Notes: a model not told the origin generated them from the letters alone. 64,000 bases of DNA from Pseudomonas vanderleydeniana (GCF_014268755.2 NZ_CP077093.1:2406001-2470000); one strand, 5' to 3'. Numbered from the stretch's first letter, positions 35,503 to 46,183 are shown. Numbers and translations are program-made.

Positions 35503-35583
35503 TGTGGGAGCCGGATTTATCCGCGAAGCTTTTAGCATCCTTGAAATCGCTAAAAAGCTTCGCGGATAAATCCGGCTCCCACA
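35503..35583. repeat. REP hairpin, near-perfect inverted repeat
   Basis: The arms TGTGGGAGCCGGATTTATCC... and ...GGATAAATCCGGCTCCCACA pair along some 34 bp (with inner GCGAAGCTTTTAGC/GCTAAAAAGCTTCGC) around a short loop. It is of the TGTRGGAGC family. A single extra arm, TGTGGGAGCCGGCTTGCTGG, follows at 35626. The 194-bp gap between marR and the next gene holds only these repeats. Confidence 0.85.
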
Positions 35584-35661
35584 AGGGGTTGTGCCGAGCA
35601 CAGGATCAGGAGCGCTGCGGCCATTGTGGGAGCCGGCTTGCTGGCGATAGCGTCCCAACTG

Positions 35662-36699
35662 TCAAGCCAGTCCATAACGCTCGTACGCCTGTCCAACGAC
35701 CCCCGCTGCAACCTGCTGCTCATCCGCCAGCGCCCCCAGCGCCAGGGCGGTGATCCAGTGACGGTCCGGCGCCGTCGGGCCGAGTGAGCCGGCCCCCAGC
35801 CCGACGAACCGTGCGGCGACATGCCCGGCCAGCGGGGCGACCACGGTCTGCGGATATCCGGTGACAGCGATCACCGGAGCGATGCTGTCACCCAGGCAGG
35901 CCGCCAGGTGCGAGCGCCGCTTGCGCGTGCTCGGGTGCAGGCGGTTCCAGCGCTCGGCACGACCGGCATCGCGGGCCAGGCGGGTGTAGCTGGGGCAACT
36001 CCAGACCTCAGCGGTCACTCCCCAGTCCTGCTCCAGCAGGCGGGCGGCCGCCATGACTTCTTCAAGCGCGCGACCCGCGCCAAGCAGGCGGACCTGCGCC
36101 GGACGCCGTTCGCCCAGGCAATACATGCCACTGAATGCATCCCTGGCCTGCTCCGGGGTCAACGTCAAACCCTGCTCGCGATCGTGCAGCGCCAGGTAGT
36201 AGAACCCCGAGTCACCCTCGACATACAGCCGCTGCAAGGCGCCCAGCACAATCGCCCGCGCTTCGGCACCGGAAGCCGGGTCGAACGGCTGGCAGCGCGG
36301 ATTGCCTGCCAGCCATAACGGCAGCGAAGGCTGCGCCCCCTTGGGCCAGCGCGAGGGCAGGGTCTCGATATCGTTGCAGAAGATACCTCGCTGCCGGGTT
36401 TCCCCGGTCGCCGCGCGGAGCCCGGTGCAATGCTCGGCGCTGAGCAGGTACAACAGCGGGCTTTCCGCTCGCTGCCGGGAGAAGCGCATCGACCAGGCAC
36501 TGATGTGGGCCGATGGTTTCGCCGTGGGGTGCCGATGATTGCGGATGACCCAGGCCTGCCGGGTTGCCGTGCTGCCATGCTCCAGCCGGTCGGCGATCGC
36601 CAGCACGCTGGACAGCGGTGAACCCGCTGCCGGGGTGTCGGCCAGCAGGGCTTCGATGCAGGCACGTGCGGTTTCGGTGGATCTGGCGGATGCGCTCAT
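35662..36699 (-). CDS. Stand-alone E1-like protein, C-terminal (transketolase) part only
   Basis: A 345-residue protein whose last 240 residues align with the C-terminal part of AceE-type E1. RCQPFDPASGAEARAIVLGA parallels CCVSYDPTFAFELAVIIREG of the E1 at 32141; AEVWSCPSYTRLARD parallels SDVWSATSLTELRRE; RWNRLHPSTRKRRSHL parallels RWNLLHPQEEPRRSYV. The first 105 residues show no clear match. The ThDP motif GDG...NCN is absent, so it cannot be a complete E1. An identical operator core at 36750 ties it to the E1/marR unit. A regulatory or scaffolding partner of E1, or a gene remnant still under selection, are both possible. Confidence 0.75.
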   Translation of the reverse strand: MSASARSTETARACIEALLADTPAAGSPLSSVLAIADRLEHGSTATRQAWVIRNHRHPTAKPSAHISAWSMRFSRQRAESPLLYLLSAEHCTGLRAATGETRQRGIFCNDIETLPSRWPKGAQPSLPLWLAGNPRCQPFDPASGAEARAIVLGALQRLYVEGDSGFYYLALHDREQGLTLTPEQARDAFSGMYCLGERRPAQVRLLGAGRALEEVMAAARLLEQDWGVTAEVWSCPSYTRLARDAGRAERWNRLHPSTRKRRSHLAACLGDSIAPVIAVTGYPQTVVAPLAGHVAARFVGLGAGSLGPTAPDRHWITALALGALADEQQVAAGVVGQAYERYGLA

Positions 36700-36749
36700 G
36701 TTCGGGTCTGCCTGGGGGGGCTTTTTACCCTAAGGCAGGTTGATATCTG

Positions 36750-36763
36750 ATTGCAAATGCAAT
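36750..36763. promoter_or_regulatory. Second MarR-type operator core, upstream of the E1-like gene
   Basis: ATTGCA-AA-TGCAAT lies 51 bp before the start of the stand-alone E1-like gene (minus strand). Both 6-bp half-sites and the 2-bp spacing equal those of the palindrome at 34912-34931. The outer bases match only on one side (TGATTGCA). Confidence 0.65.
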
Positions 36764-36940
36764 TAAATTGAATGTGAATGAAAAATGACTGGAAAAAAAC
36801 CTGACCCATCTGCTAGTTTTTCAAACAGGGAGTTCGTCTGGTAAGGGAGCGCTTCATTTTTTCTTCATACGGGCAACTTATGCTGGCCCTGCGGGTCGGT
36901 AATACAAGCGCTTTTACCTGCGAATACAAGGAGCTTCACA

Positions 36941-37027
36941 ATGGATGACTATCAAGAAGAACTGCTGGAATTCCACGCGTTCGAGATGGACCCTGTCGAA
37001 CCGGCAGACGACGCTACCGAGCTGTAA
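36941..37027 (+). CDS. 28-residue acidic mini-protein
   Basis: The ATG at 36941 has a good AAGGAG ribosome site at 36928-36933. It encodes MDDYQEELLEFHAFEMDPVE followed by PADDATEL and TAA: 11 of 28 residues are Asp or Glu and none is Lys or Arg. The last codons form the 5' arm of a strong terminator, so the transcript ends right at the stop codon. A gap of 240 bp upstream leaves room for its own promoter. I do not recognise a family. It may be a real small protein or a leader peptide whose translation affects the terminator. Confidence 0.65.
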   Translation: MDDYQEELLEFHAFEMDPVEPADDATEL

Positions 37028-37045
37028 ACGGTAGCGTTTTTTTTT
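37011..37045 (+). terminator. Terminator overlapping the mini-ORF stop codon
   Basis: A perfect 9-bp stem, ACGCTACCG (37011-37019) and CGGTAGCGT (37029-37037), with nine T ending the stretch (37037-37045). The loop contains the TAA stop codon, so a ribosome finishing the 28-codon ORF would cover the 5' arm. Confidence 0.9.
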
Positions 37046-37047
37046 GC

Positions 37048-38088
37048 TCAGGCGGAATGTCGCTGGCTGCGACGAAATTCGCCGGGCGTCTGGCCGTTCC
37101 AGCGCTTGAAGGCGCGCTGAAAGGCCTCGGCCGAGGCAAAACCAAGCAGGTAGGCGATTTCGCCAAAGGCCAGCTCGGTATCACGGATATAGGTCATCGC
37201 CAGGTCGCGGCGGGTGTCGTTGAGAATCGCACGGAACTGCGTGCCTTCCTCGGCCAGCTTGCGGCGCAAGGTCCAGGTCGGCAGTTTCAGGCGTGCCGCC
37301 ACTTCTTCCAGGTCGGGTTCCCGGCCACCATTGAGCAACGGTCCCAGCAATCGGGTGATGCGTTCACGCAGGCTGCGGGTGCGGGTCAATTGTTCCAGTT
37401 CCCGCTCGCAGAGTTGCAGCAGTTGCCGCCAGGTGCTCGGGCAATGCTCCGGGTTGCGCAGGCCGAGGCTGGCCTGGTCCAGGCGCAGCTGGTTGATCTC
37501 GCCGTCGAACTGTAGCGGGCAGTCGCCGAGCAGGTGGTAATCGGCGGCGTAGTCCGGCGTGGCGAACTCGATCTCGATTCGTTCGGCCCGTAGCGGTTGA
37601 CCGGCAACGCTCGACAGCTGCTTCAGCCAGCCGGCGATGATCGAATCGACCACGAAGCGGTTGTAGGCGTTGTAGGGGCTGATCGAATAGAAACGGAGCC
37701 AGGCGCCCCCGGCATCCTCGTGGAAGCTCGACTGGCCGCGGTAGTTGGAGCCGTACAGCGGTTCGAAGCGGGTGAGGGTGCGGGCTGCTTCGCGCACGGT
37801 TGGCGCCTGGGCCGCGGTGATACCGGCGAGGCCAGCCTGGCTCAGGCGACTCAAGCGGCCCATGTGCAAGCCAAGGGCCGGGTTGCCGGTGAGCTGGATG
37901 GCGGCATGGCCCAGGCGCATGTAGCGCGGGATCGACAGCCTGCCCCCCGGCTCGGCCAGGCGGGCCGTATCCAGTCCGTACTGCTCCAGCAGTTCCTGGG
38001 GATTGCAGCCCAGTTCGCGGACCGCATCGACGAGGCTGTGGACGAAGCCCACCGACAGGTCGCCCAGGCGCATGGCGACCGGTTTCAT
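37048..38088 (-). CDS. AraC family regulator with arabinose-binding-like N-terminus
   Basis: A 346-residue regulator. Residues 1-210 resemble the Arabinose_bd domain found in OruR/ArgR-type pseudomonad regulators (FVHSLVDAVRELGCNPQELL, AIQLTGNPALGLHMG). The C-terminal helix-turn-helix pair is DLEEVAARLKLPTWTLRRKL and FGEIAYLLGFASAEAFQRAF, followed by KRWNGQTPGEFR. The ATG at 38088 overlaps the stop of the preceding nitrilase-fold gene (ATGA), so the two are coupled; a GTG at 38097 is less likely. Confidence 0.9.
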   Translation of the reverse strand: MKPVAMRLGDLSVGFVHSLVDAVRELGCNPQELLEQYGLDTARLAEPGGRLSIPRYMRLGHAAIQLTGNPALGLHMGRLSRLSQAGLAGITAAQAPTVREAARTLTRFEPLYGSNYRGQSSFHEDAGGAWLRFYSISPYNAYNRFVVDSIIAGWLKQLSSVAGQPLRAERIEIEFATPDYAADYHLLGDCPLQFDGEINQLRLDQASLGLRNPEHCPSTWRQLLQLCERELEQLTRTRSLRERITRLLGPLLNGGREPDLEEVAARLKLPTWTLRRKLAEEGTQFRAILNDTRRDLAMTYIRDTELAFGEIAYLLGFASAEAFQRAFKRWNGQTPGEFRRSQRHSA

Positions 38089-39224
38089 GGCAACCACAGG
38101 TTGATCAGGCGGGCGCCGCGTCCACCGGCGTCATCCTGGGTGAAGGTCTGCCCGTTGTAGCTGATGAAGCTTTGTCCCGAGCTGCGCTGATCCCAGAGCT
38201 GGCCGCGCAGGAACACGCTGATTCCGGCGATGGACTGGCTGGCGGGTGGCCGGCCGATCAGGGTCAGGCGGTGCCAGGCTTCGCCTTCGCTGAGTTCGCC
38301 CGGGCGCAGGCTGATCTCGGCTGGCGTGATGGCGCTCTTGAAGCCACGCCAGGGCCTGTCCCAGGCACCCTTGCCGGCGACATGGGCCGGCACCGCGATC
38401 AGCTTGACCCCGAGGGCGTCCAGTTGGCGGTAGGCTTCCGGGTACCAGCTGTCGCTGCCGATCAGGATGCCCAGGCGGCCGGCCGGGGTATCGACGACAT
38501 TCATCCCCTGGTCGGCGGCGCCCAGCACGTAGCCGCGCTGTTCGAAGGTCGGGTACCGCTGGCGCTGGGGTTGGCCAAGGGGCAGGCCGTCGGCGCCGAA
38601 GGTCACGCTGGCGTTGTAGAGCGAGCCGCGGCCGAATTTCAGCGTGCCCTGTTCGACGAACGGCGTCGGCAGCAGAAGGGTGCCGGCCACCAGGGTCACT
38701 CCGAACTCCTTCGCCAGCCCGCCGAACAGCGCCTGGTAGTCGCTGGCCATGGCCTTGGCCTTCATGCGCAGGCGGGCATCGTCCAGGCGGCTACGTCCCT
38801 TGGCCTTGGACAACGCATCGCTGAATTTCAGCGGGTTGCTGACCATCAGCCAATTCATCGCCTCCTGCTGGGTGAGGGCCTGGAACAGGTCGTCCTTTTC
38901 GCCGCGCAGCACCAGCCAGGTGCCGACATGCTCGGGCAGTACCACCACGGTTCGGGCGTTGAGCAGGCCGAGGCTGCGCGCCTGTTGCAGGTAGGCGGCG
39001 AGTTTGCGGTGCAGGCGTGGCAGGCTCTGGTAGTCGCTGGGAAACAACTCCGGCTGGATGCCCAGCAGGTTGCCATGTTCGCCGGGGCTGCCCTGGTTCA
39101 GCGCGAGCCGGATCCGCAGGTCGGACAGGTAGTGGCCGCTGCTGCGCTGCTTGGTCCAGAGGCCGTAGCTGGTCAGCCCGACGATCAGGACGATGAGAAG
39201 GAAACCGGCGAAAAGTTTGCGCAT
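38085..39224 (-). CDS. Nitrilase-superfamily-like membrane-anchored protein, catalytic residues altered
   Basis: A 379-residue protein with an N-terminal membrane anchor (LFAGFLLIVLIVGLTSYGLW) and a carbon-nitrogen hydrolase fold outside the cytoplasm. The first triad residue is present (VVVLPEHVGTW, Glu98). The Lys position lies in PLGQPQRQRYPTFEQ, with no Lys, and the nucleophile strand reads GILIGSDSWYPE, where the family has I-C-Y-D/E, giving Gly256 instead of Cys. It may be a binding protein rather than an amidase. It is coupled by a 4-nt overlap to the AraC regulator downstream, hinting at a sensing role. Confidence 0.75.
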   Translation of the reverse strand: MRKLFAGFLLIVLIVGLTSYGLWTKQRSSGHYLSDLRIRLALNQGSPGEHGNLLGIQPELFPSDYQSLPRLHRKLAAYLQQARSLGLLNARTVVVLPEHVGTWLVLRGEKDDLFQALTQQEAMNWLMVSNPLKFSDALSKAKGRSRLDDARLRMKAKAMASDYQALFGGLAKEFGVTLVAGTLLLPTPFVEQGTLKFGRGSLYNASVTFGADGLPLGQPQRQRYPTFEQRGYVLGAADQGMNVVDTPAGRLGILIGSDSWYPEAYRQLDALGVKLIAVPAHVAGKGAWDRPWRGFKSAITPAEISLRPGELSEGEAWHRLTLIGRPPASQSIAGISVFLRGQLWDQRSSGQSFISYNGQTFTQDDAGGRGARLINLWLP

Positions 39225-39360
39225 GGGGTAAAGCGGGCGGCCTTGGGCGGAATTCGTCGACTAGGGTAGGACTGATGGCCGCAGTTGCCAAGAGCGGCTG
39301 CACATTTGGATCAATAACTTGTCAGTTTCGATCATTGAGCCGTCATCGGCGGCTCTTTAA

Positions 39361-41469
<2,109 letters not shown>

Positions 41470-41493
41470 CCGATCCAGGGCGGCCCGACATCT

Positions 41494-41639
41494 TGTGGCG
41501 AGGGGCTTGTCGGGACGCCGCACCGCCCCGCTGGGCTGCGTAGCAGCCCCAAAGCCTGAGCCCACGGTGAACCAGGTAACCCGCGCTATCCGGTTTTGCG
41601 CCCGCTTCGCGGTCTAGCGCGGGCAAGCCCGCTCGCCAC
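41494..41639. repeat. BIME-type palindromic repeat, copy 3 (diverged)
   Basis: The ends TGTGGCGAGGGGCTTGTC and AGCGCGGGCAAGCCCGCTCGCCAC match the family of copies 1 and 2. The left arm carries an internal GGACGCCGCACCGCC segment in place of the usual CCCGCG, and the middle is diverged. It lies between fadH and the PLP enzyme gene. Confidence 0.8.
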
Positions 41640-41717
41640 TTGGCTCCTCGGCGCGACAGTCGATACTTCTTCAGGGACTGGTAGACTGGTGTCATCCTGC
41701 TCCGTGACCCTCACCCG

Positions 41718-42635
41718 ATGCTGCCACCGCCCGACTGGCGCCCCCATGCGCCACTTGAACCCCTTCATTTCGACTGGCTTTCCCGAGCCGGTGTCGAGGT
41801 GGCCGTCCTGCGTCTGGACCGGATCGATCCGCTGATCAGCGGTAACAAGTGGTTCAAGCTCAACGAGCACATTGTCGCCGCCCGCCAGGTCGGCGCCGAA
41901 GGCCTGATCAGCCTCGGTGGTGCCCATTCCAATCACCTGCACGCCCTGGCCGCCGCCGGCAAGCGCTTCGGCTTTGCCACCGTTGGCCTGCTGCGTGGGC
42001 ATCCACTCGACACCCCGACCGTGCTCGATCTCCAGGCGTTCGGCATGGAGTTGCACTGGCTCGGCTACGAGGGCTATCGCAAGCGCCATCAGGCGGATTT
42101 CTGGACGCCCTGGCAAGCGCGCTACCCGCGGCTGCATGCCGTGCCCGAGGGTGGTGGTGGGTTGGCGGGGGCACGGGGTTGCCGGGGGCTTGTCGCGATG
42201 GTCGAGGCGCAGTTGCCCGCGCTCGGTTGGGACGATTTCCAGGGTTGGTGGCTGGCGGCGGGTACCGGTACCACTGCCGCCGGCCTGGTGCTGGCCGAAG
42301 CCGGGCAGCGTGCGGTTCATGCCGCTCTGGCGGTGCCGGACGATCACGGCGTCGCGCCATCGATGAGGAATATTCTCGTCGAGGCGGGTGTAGCGGACAG
42401 CGGCTACGAACTGATCGAGGCCTGTCGTGGCGGGTTCGCCAAGGTTGACCCGGAACTGCTGGCGTTCATTGCCGATAGCGAACAGCAGGGTGGGTTGCCG
42501 CTGGAACCCTTGTATACGGGCAAGGCCTTGCTGGCGTTACGGGAGCAGGTAACTGCCGGATGCTTCGGCATGGGCACGCGATGGGTCTTCGTGCATACCG
42601 GCGGTTTGCAGGGGCGCCGTGGTTTTGCGCTGTAA
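41718..42635 (+). CDS. PLP-dependent D-cysteine desulfhydrase / ACC deaminase family protein
   Basis: A 305-residue fold-type II PLP enzyme. DRIDPLISGNKWFKLNEHIV holds the Schiff-base lysine of the family. SLGGAHSNHLHALAAAGKRF binds the substrate carboxylate, AAGTGTTAAGLVLA the PLP phosphate, and FVHTGGLQGRRGF ends the chain as in DcyD. Activity on D-cysteine or 1-aminocyclopropane-1-carboxylate cannot be told apart from sequence here, though the lone, non-operonic setting is usual for pseudomonad DcyD-like genes. Confidence 0.85.
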   Translation: MLPPPDWRPHAPLEPLHFDWLSRAGVEVAVLRLDRIDPLISGNKWFKLNEHIVAARQVGAEGLISLGGAHSNHLHALAAAGKRFGFATVGLLRGHPLDTPTVLDLQAFGMELHWLGYEGYRKRHQADFWTPWQARYPRLHAVPEGGGGLAGARGCRGLVAMVEAQLPALGWDDFQGWWLAAGTGTTAAGLVLAEAGQRAVHAALAVPDDHGVAPSMRNILVEAGVADSGYELIEACRGGFAKVDPELLAFIADSEQQGGLPLEPLYTGKALLALREQVTAGCFGMGTRWVFVHTGGLQGRRGFAL

Positions 42636-42680
42636 CCGTGTCCCCTCGTCGTAACCGAAACCTGTAGGAGCCGGACTTTC

Positions 42681-42787
42681 GATCGTTCCCACGCTCTGCG
42701 TGGGAATGCCTCCCAGGACGCTCTGCGTCCGCTCTTGCGACGCCGAGCCTCACGGGCTGCGTTTCCACGCGGAGCGTGGGAACGATC
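42681..42787. repeat. 107-bp inverted-repeat element
   Basis: The ends are exact inverted copies, GATCGTTCCCACGCTC (42681-42696) and GAGCGTGGGAACGATC (42772-42787). Between them lie smaller hairpins (ACGCTCTGCGTGG, GGACGCTCTGCGTCC). It is a different family from the TGTGGCGAGC elements. Single arms of the TGTRGGAGC REP family flank it (42663, 42804), so it is a mosaic of repeats. Confidence 0.8.
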
Positions 42788-42819
42788 ATCAAAAACCAAT
42801 GACTGTAGGAGCGGGGTGT

Positions 42820-43371
42820 TCAGGTCCTGTGCCTGGGGAGCATGCGCGCCAGGGTGTTATCGCGCACCACATAGTGGTGATAGAGCCCGGCCAGTGCGTG
42901 CAGGCCGATCAACCAGTAGCCGAGGGTGCCAGCCAGCTCGTGCCATCCCTTGATTTCCTTGGCCAGCGGGCGGTTCTCGGCAATCAGTGTCGGCAGGTCG
43001 ATGCCGTAGAACATCACCTGGTGACCCTGGCCGCTGACCACCAGCCAGCCGAGCAGCGGCGTGGCGATCATGAACAGATACAGCGCGATGTGCATCAGCT
43101 TCGACAGCAGCATCTGCCCGCTCGGTGGCGTCGGTACGATCCGTGGCGCCGTGCCGATCAGCCGGGCCACCAGGCGCAACCAGACCAGGGCGAACACGGT
43201 CAGCCCGAGCATGTAGTGAAACTCGACGATCAGCGCCCGGCCGCCGCTGCCCTTGGGAAACAGACCGCGAAACTCGATGCAGCAGTAGACAATGGCCAGC
43301 AGCACCAGCATCAGCCAGTGCAGAGCGATCGACATGCTGCTATAGCGGCTGTCGGTGTTCTTCCAGGGCAT
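42820..43371 (-). CDS. Cytochrome b561
   Basis: A 183-residue inner-membrane di-heme cytochrome with four membrane helices (about 10-30, 48-68, 88-108, 140-165). Candidate heme ligands are His in SMSIALHWLMLVLL, EFHYMLGLTVF, LMHIALYLFMI and GWHELAGTLGYWLIGLHALAG. It probably moves electrons between quinone and periplasmic acceptors such as superoxide. ATG 43371 has GAGG 8 nt upstream; ATG 43389 has no ribosome site. It is divergent from arsB. Confidence 0.9.
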   Translation of the reverse strand: MPWKNTDSRYSSMSIALHWLMLVLLAIVYCCIEFRGLFPKGSGGRALIVEFHYMLGLTVFALVWLRLVARLIGTAPRIVPTPPSGQMLLSKLMHIALYLFMIATPLLGWLVVSGQGHQVMFYGIDLPTLIAENRPLAKEIKGWHELAGTLGYWLIGLHALAGLYHHYVVRDNTLARMLPRHRT

Positions 43372-43567
43372 ACGTTGTACCTCACTCATCAGGGGCAGCC
43401 ATCAGGGCTTGCAAGCTCCGTTCTTGAGTGACGGAGTCTTCTTACACTCTAATACGCTTTTGTACCCTTTGCCTGAGACACATTGGCCGGGGAGGGGCGA
43501 AGTTTCGTGAATGAAAATCACTTTTCCTGGCGGTCTCCCTCGCCCTCTGGGATGAGCCACGCCACCC

Positions 43568-43592
43568 TGTGGGAGCGGGCTTGCCCGCGAAT
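43568..43592. repeat. Single REP hairpin between cytochrome b561 and arsB
   Basis: CTGTGGGAGCGGGCTTGCCC followed by GCGAA is one arm of the common pseudomonad REP, self-pairing through GCGGGC/GCCCGC. The rest of the 330-bp divergent gap shows no gene and no clear ArsR box. Confidence 0.7.
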
Positions 43593-43701
43593 GGGAAGAT
43601 GGTGTTTCATCGCCTGCCTTCGGAATTATCAGCCTGGCCTGGCAGTCTGTTGCTGAGCCGTCCTCCCCGAATCACCCGCCGCCCTCACGGATCTTGCCCT
43701 C

Positions 43702-44985
43702 ATGCTGATTGCAGTACTGATTTTCCTGCTGACCATTACCCTGGTGATCTGGCAGCCAAAGGGCCTCGGCGTCGGCTGGAGCGCCACGCTTGGTGCGCTG
43801 CTGGCCCTGCTCAGTGGGGTAGTCCACCTCGGCGATATCCCGCTGGTGTGGCAGATCATCTGGAACGCCACCGGCACGTTCATCGCCCTGATCATCATCA
43901 GCCTGCTGCTCGACGAGGCCGGTTTCTTCGCCTGGGCGGCGCTGCATGTCGCACGCTGGGGGCAGGGCAGCGGGCGCCGACTGTTCGCCGCCTTCGTGCT
44001 CCTGGGGGCGCTGGTCTCGGTGTTGTTCGCCAACGATGGCGCGGCGCTGATCCTGACCCCGATCGTCATCGCCATGCTGCTGGCACTGCGCTTCTCTACG
44101 GCGGCGACCCTGGCCTTCGTTATGGCGGCCGGCTTCATCGCCGACACTGCCAGCCTGCCGCTGGTGGTGTCGAACCTGGTCAACATCGTTTCGGCAGACT
44201 ACTTCCACATCGGTTTCAATGCCTACGCGGCGGTGATGGTACCGGTGAACCTGGTGAGCGTGGCGGCGACGTTGCTGGTGCTGCTGGTGTTTTTCCGTCG
44301 CGACATTCCGCAGCGGTACGATCCGGCCCAATTGGCCGAACCGGCCAGTGCCATCCACGACCGGGCGACCTTCATCGCCGGCTGGTGGGTGCTGGGCATT
44401 CTGCTGGTCGGCTGCTTCGCCCTCGAGCCACTGGGGATTCCCATCAGCGCCATTTCGGCGGCCTGCGCCGCCTTGCTGCTGGGGATTGCCGCCCGTGGCC
44501 ACCGGATTTCCACGCGCAAGGTGATGCGCGAGGCACCCTGGCAGATCGTGATTTTTTCCCTGGGCATGTACCTGGTGGTCTACGGCCTGCGCAATGCCGG
44601 GCTGACCGGCTATCTCGCCGGCTGGCTCGACCGTTTCGCCGACCACGGGGTCTGGGGCGCGGCGATGGGCACCGGGCTGCTGACCGCGTTGCTGTCGTCG
44701 ATCATGAACAACCTGCCGACGGTGCTGGTCGGTGCGCTGTCCATCGAGGCCAGTCATGCCACTGGTGTGGTCAAGGAGGCGATGATCTATGCCAACGTCA
44801 TTGGCAGCGACCTGGGGCCGAAAATCACCCCGATCGGCAGCCTGGCGACCCTGCTCTGGCTGCATGTGCTGGAGCGCAAGGATATCCGTATCGGCTGGGG
44901 CTACTACTTCAAGGTCGGAATCGTGCTGACCCTGCCGGTGCTGCTGGTGACCCTCGCGGCCCTGGCCTTGCGGTTGTCCCTGTAG
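43702..44985 (+). CDS. arsB: Arsenite/antimonite efflux permease ArsB
   Basis: A 427-residue inner-membrane carrier with about 12 membrane helices that expels arsenite and antimonite. [40 protein letters not shown] [52 protein letters not shown] and [16 protein letters not shown] are close to E. coli ArsB. Unusually it stands alone: no arsR, arsC or arsH is found nearby. The ribosome site is weak. Regulation is therefore unexplained. Confidence 0.93.
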   Translation: MLIAVLIFLLTITLVIWQPKGLGVGWSATLGALLALLSGVVHLGDIPLVWQIIWNATGTFIALIIISLLLDEAGFFAWAALHVARWGQGSGRRLFAAFVLLGALVSVLFANDGAALILTPIVIAMLLALRFSTAATLAFVMAAGFIADTASLPLVVSNLVNIVSADYFHIGFNAYAAVMVPVNLVSVAATLLVLLVFFRRDIPQRYDPAQLAEPASAIHDRATFIAGWWVLGILLVGCFALEPLGIPISAISAACAALLLGIAARGHRISTRKVMREAPWQIVIFSLGMYLVVYGLRNAGLTGYLAGWLDRFADHGVWGAAMGTGLLTALLSSIMNNLPTVLVGALSIEASHATGVVKEAMIYANVIGSDLGPKITPIGSLATLLWLHVLERKDIRIGWGYYFKVGIVLTLPVLLVTLAALALRLSL

Positions 44986-45036
44986 GCCCTGTTCGCGGCA
45001 GTCCGACGCATCGCTGAGTCCGGCTCGGACACAAAC

Positions 45037-45208
45037 CTGTGGGAGCCAACTGTCTTTAATTCCCCCTGCGATGAGCGGTCGGATACTGGCCGCCTTGGGC
45101 GGTTCGCGGATAAACCGGGGCGCCGGACCGCCTGCTCCCACAGTTTGCGTCGATCACACGATTTGTGGGCGGCACGGTACCTTGTGGGAGCCGAATTTAT
45201 CCGCGAAC
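45037..45208. repeat. REP cluster between arsB and the DUF1853 gene
   Basis: One inverted pair runs from CTGTGGGAGCC (45037) to GCTCCCACAG (45143), with interior pairing largely degraded. A further single arm, TGTGGGAGCCGAATTTATCC, begins at 45183. Nothing else is seen in this 247-bp gap. Confidence 0.7.
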
Positions 45209-45232
45209 AGGCCCCGCCCGTGTTGCCCCAGC

Positions 45233-46183
45233 CTAGGCCGAACCTGGCACATTCGGCCAAAGATCGGCAACCAGGAACAGCCGCTCGGCTTCCTCCCAGT
45301 CCCCGTCGCCATTGCGGATCAGGCGCACCAGCAGTTGCGCCGGCGCCTGGGGATCGAGCTGGTCCAGCCAGTCGTCCAGCCGCTCTTCGCTCCAGGCCTG
45401 CTCTTGGCTGTAGTGCGCCGGCGCCAGCCAGGCCTGGCGCGGTAGCGGCTGCCAGCGGCCGGGCGGGCTCTGCACGCGAAAGTCCGCCCAGTCGCGCTGA
45501 TGCAGCCAGCGCCCGTGCAGGTGTTGCGGATGCACCCCGTGTGGCGGACATGAATTGCCGGGCCACGGATACAACAGGTAGCCGCCGAGCCATAGCTGTG
45601 CGCTGAAATGCTCGATGCCGAGCGCTGCCAGCGCCTCGCGGCTTTCCGGGCGGGCGGAGATCGGTAACTGATGCTCGCTCAGGTGCGCCAGCTTGCGGTC
45701 CAGGCGATCATGGCAGCCGGGACCGAGCCAGTGCTCCAGCGCTTCGCCGTGGCCCTGTTGCGGTCCCAGGTAGAGCTTGATCGCCAGTTCCAGGTGGTGC
45801 ACACCGTCGCGGTCGCGCAGCAACAGGTCGAGTTCGCCCAAGGTGTGGCCTTCGCGGCGGATCGGCAGGTTGGCGCCGATCAGTTCGATCCCGGGGGCGT
45901 GGCGCACGGCGAACTGCCAGAGCCGTTCGTAGTACAGCCCGAGGCGCCGGGTGGTGGCCTGGGCCAGCCAGTGCTGCAGGTCGCTGCTGTCGTCATCCAG
46001 CCCGCGCAGCCAATGTTCCAGTTGCCCGGGCGACTGCACCCAGTCGCTGCCGGCCAGCGGATGGCGTTGTGGCCAGGGGGTGTCGCGCAGCATCGGCGGT
46101 GCCAGGATGACCCAGGCCAGGTCGCGCACTTCGGGATGGCGCAACTGGCGGGGGAGGTTGAGCAAGCCGGGAAACAGGATCAT
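45233..46183 (-). CDS. DUF1853 family protein
   Basis: A 316-residue cytoplasmic protein that I recognise as DUF1853. [19 protein letters not shown] is near the N-terminus. [21 protein letters not shown] around residues 120-140 resembles the D...E-x-K core of PD-(D/E)XK nucleases. [16 protein letters not shown] follows. The ATG at 46183 gives the family N-terminus [10 protein letters not shown] but has no clear ribosome site. It is divergent from nadK. Function not established. Confidence 0.8.
   Translation of the reverse strand: MILFPGLLNLPRQLRHPEVRDLAWVILAPPMLRDTPWPQRHPLAGSDWVQSPGQLEHWLRGLDDDSSDLQHWLAQATTRRLGLYYERLWQFAVRHAPGIELIGANLPIRREGHTLGELDLLLRDRDGVHHLELAIKLYLGPQQGHGEALEHWLGPGCHDRLDRKLAHLSEHQLPISARPESREALAALGIEHFSAQLWLGGYLLYPWPGNSCPPHGVHPQHLHGRWLHQRDWADFRVQSPPGRWQPLPRQAWLAPAHYSQEQAWSEERLDDWLDQLDPQAPAQLLVRLIRNGDGDWEEAERLFLVADLWPNVPGSA

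Noticed and set aside
39337..39358. Hairpin GAGCCG/CGGCTC with TTT upstream of fadH as a terminator
   Set aside because: The stem is only six base pairs and the T-run three bases, and no plus-strand gene ends nearby.
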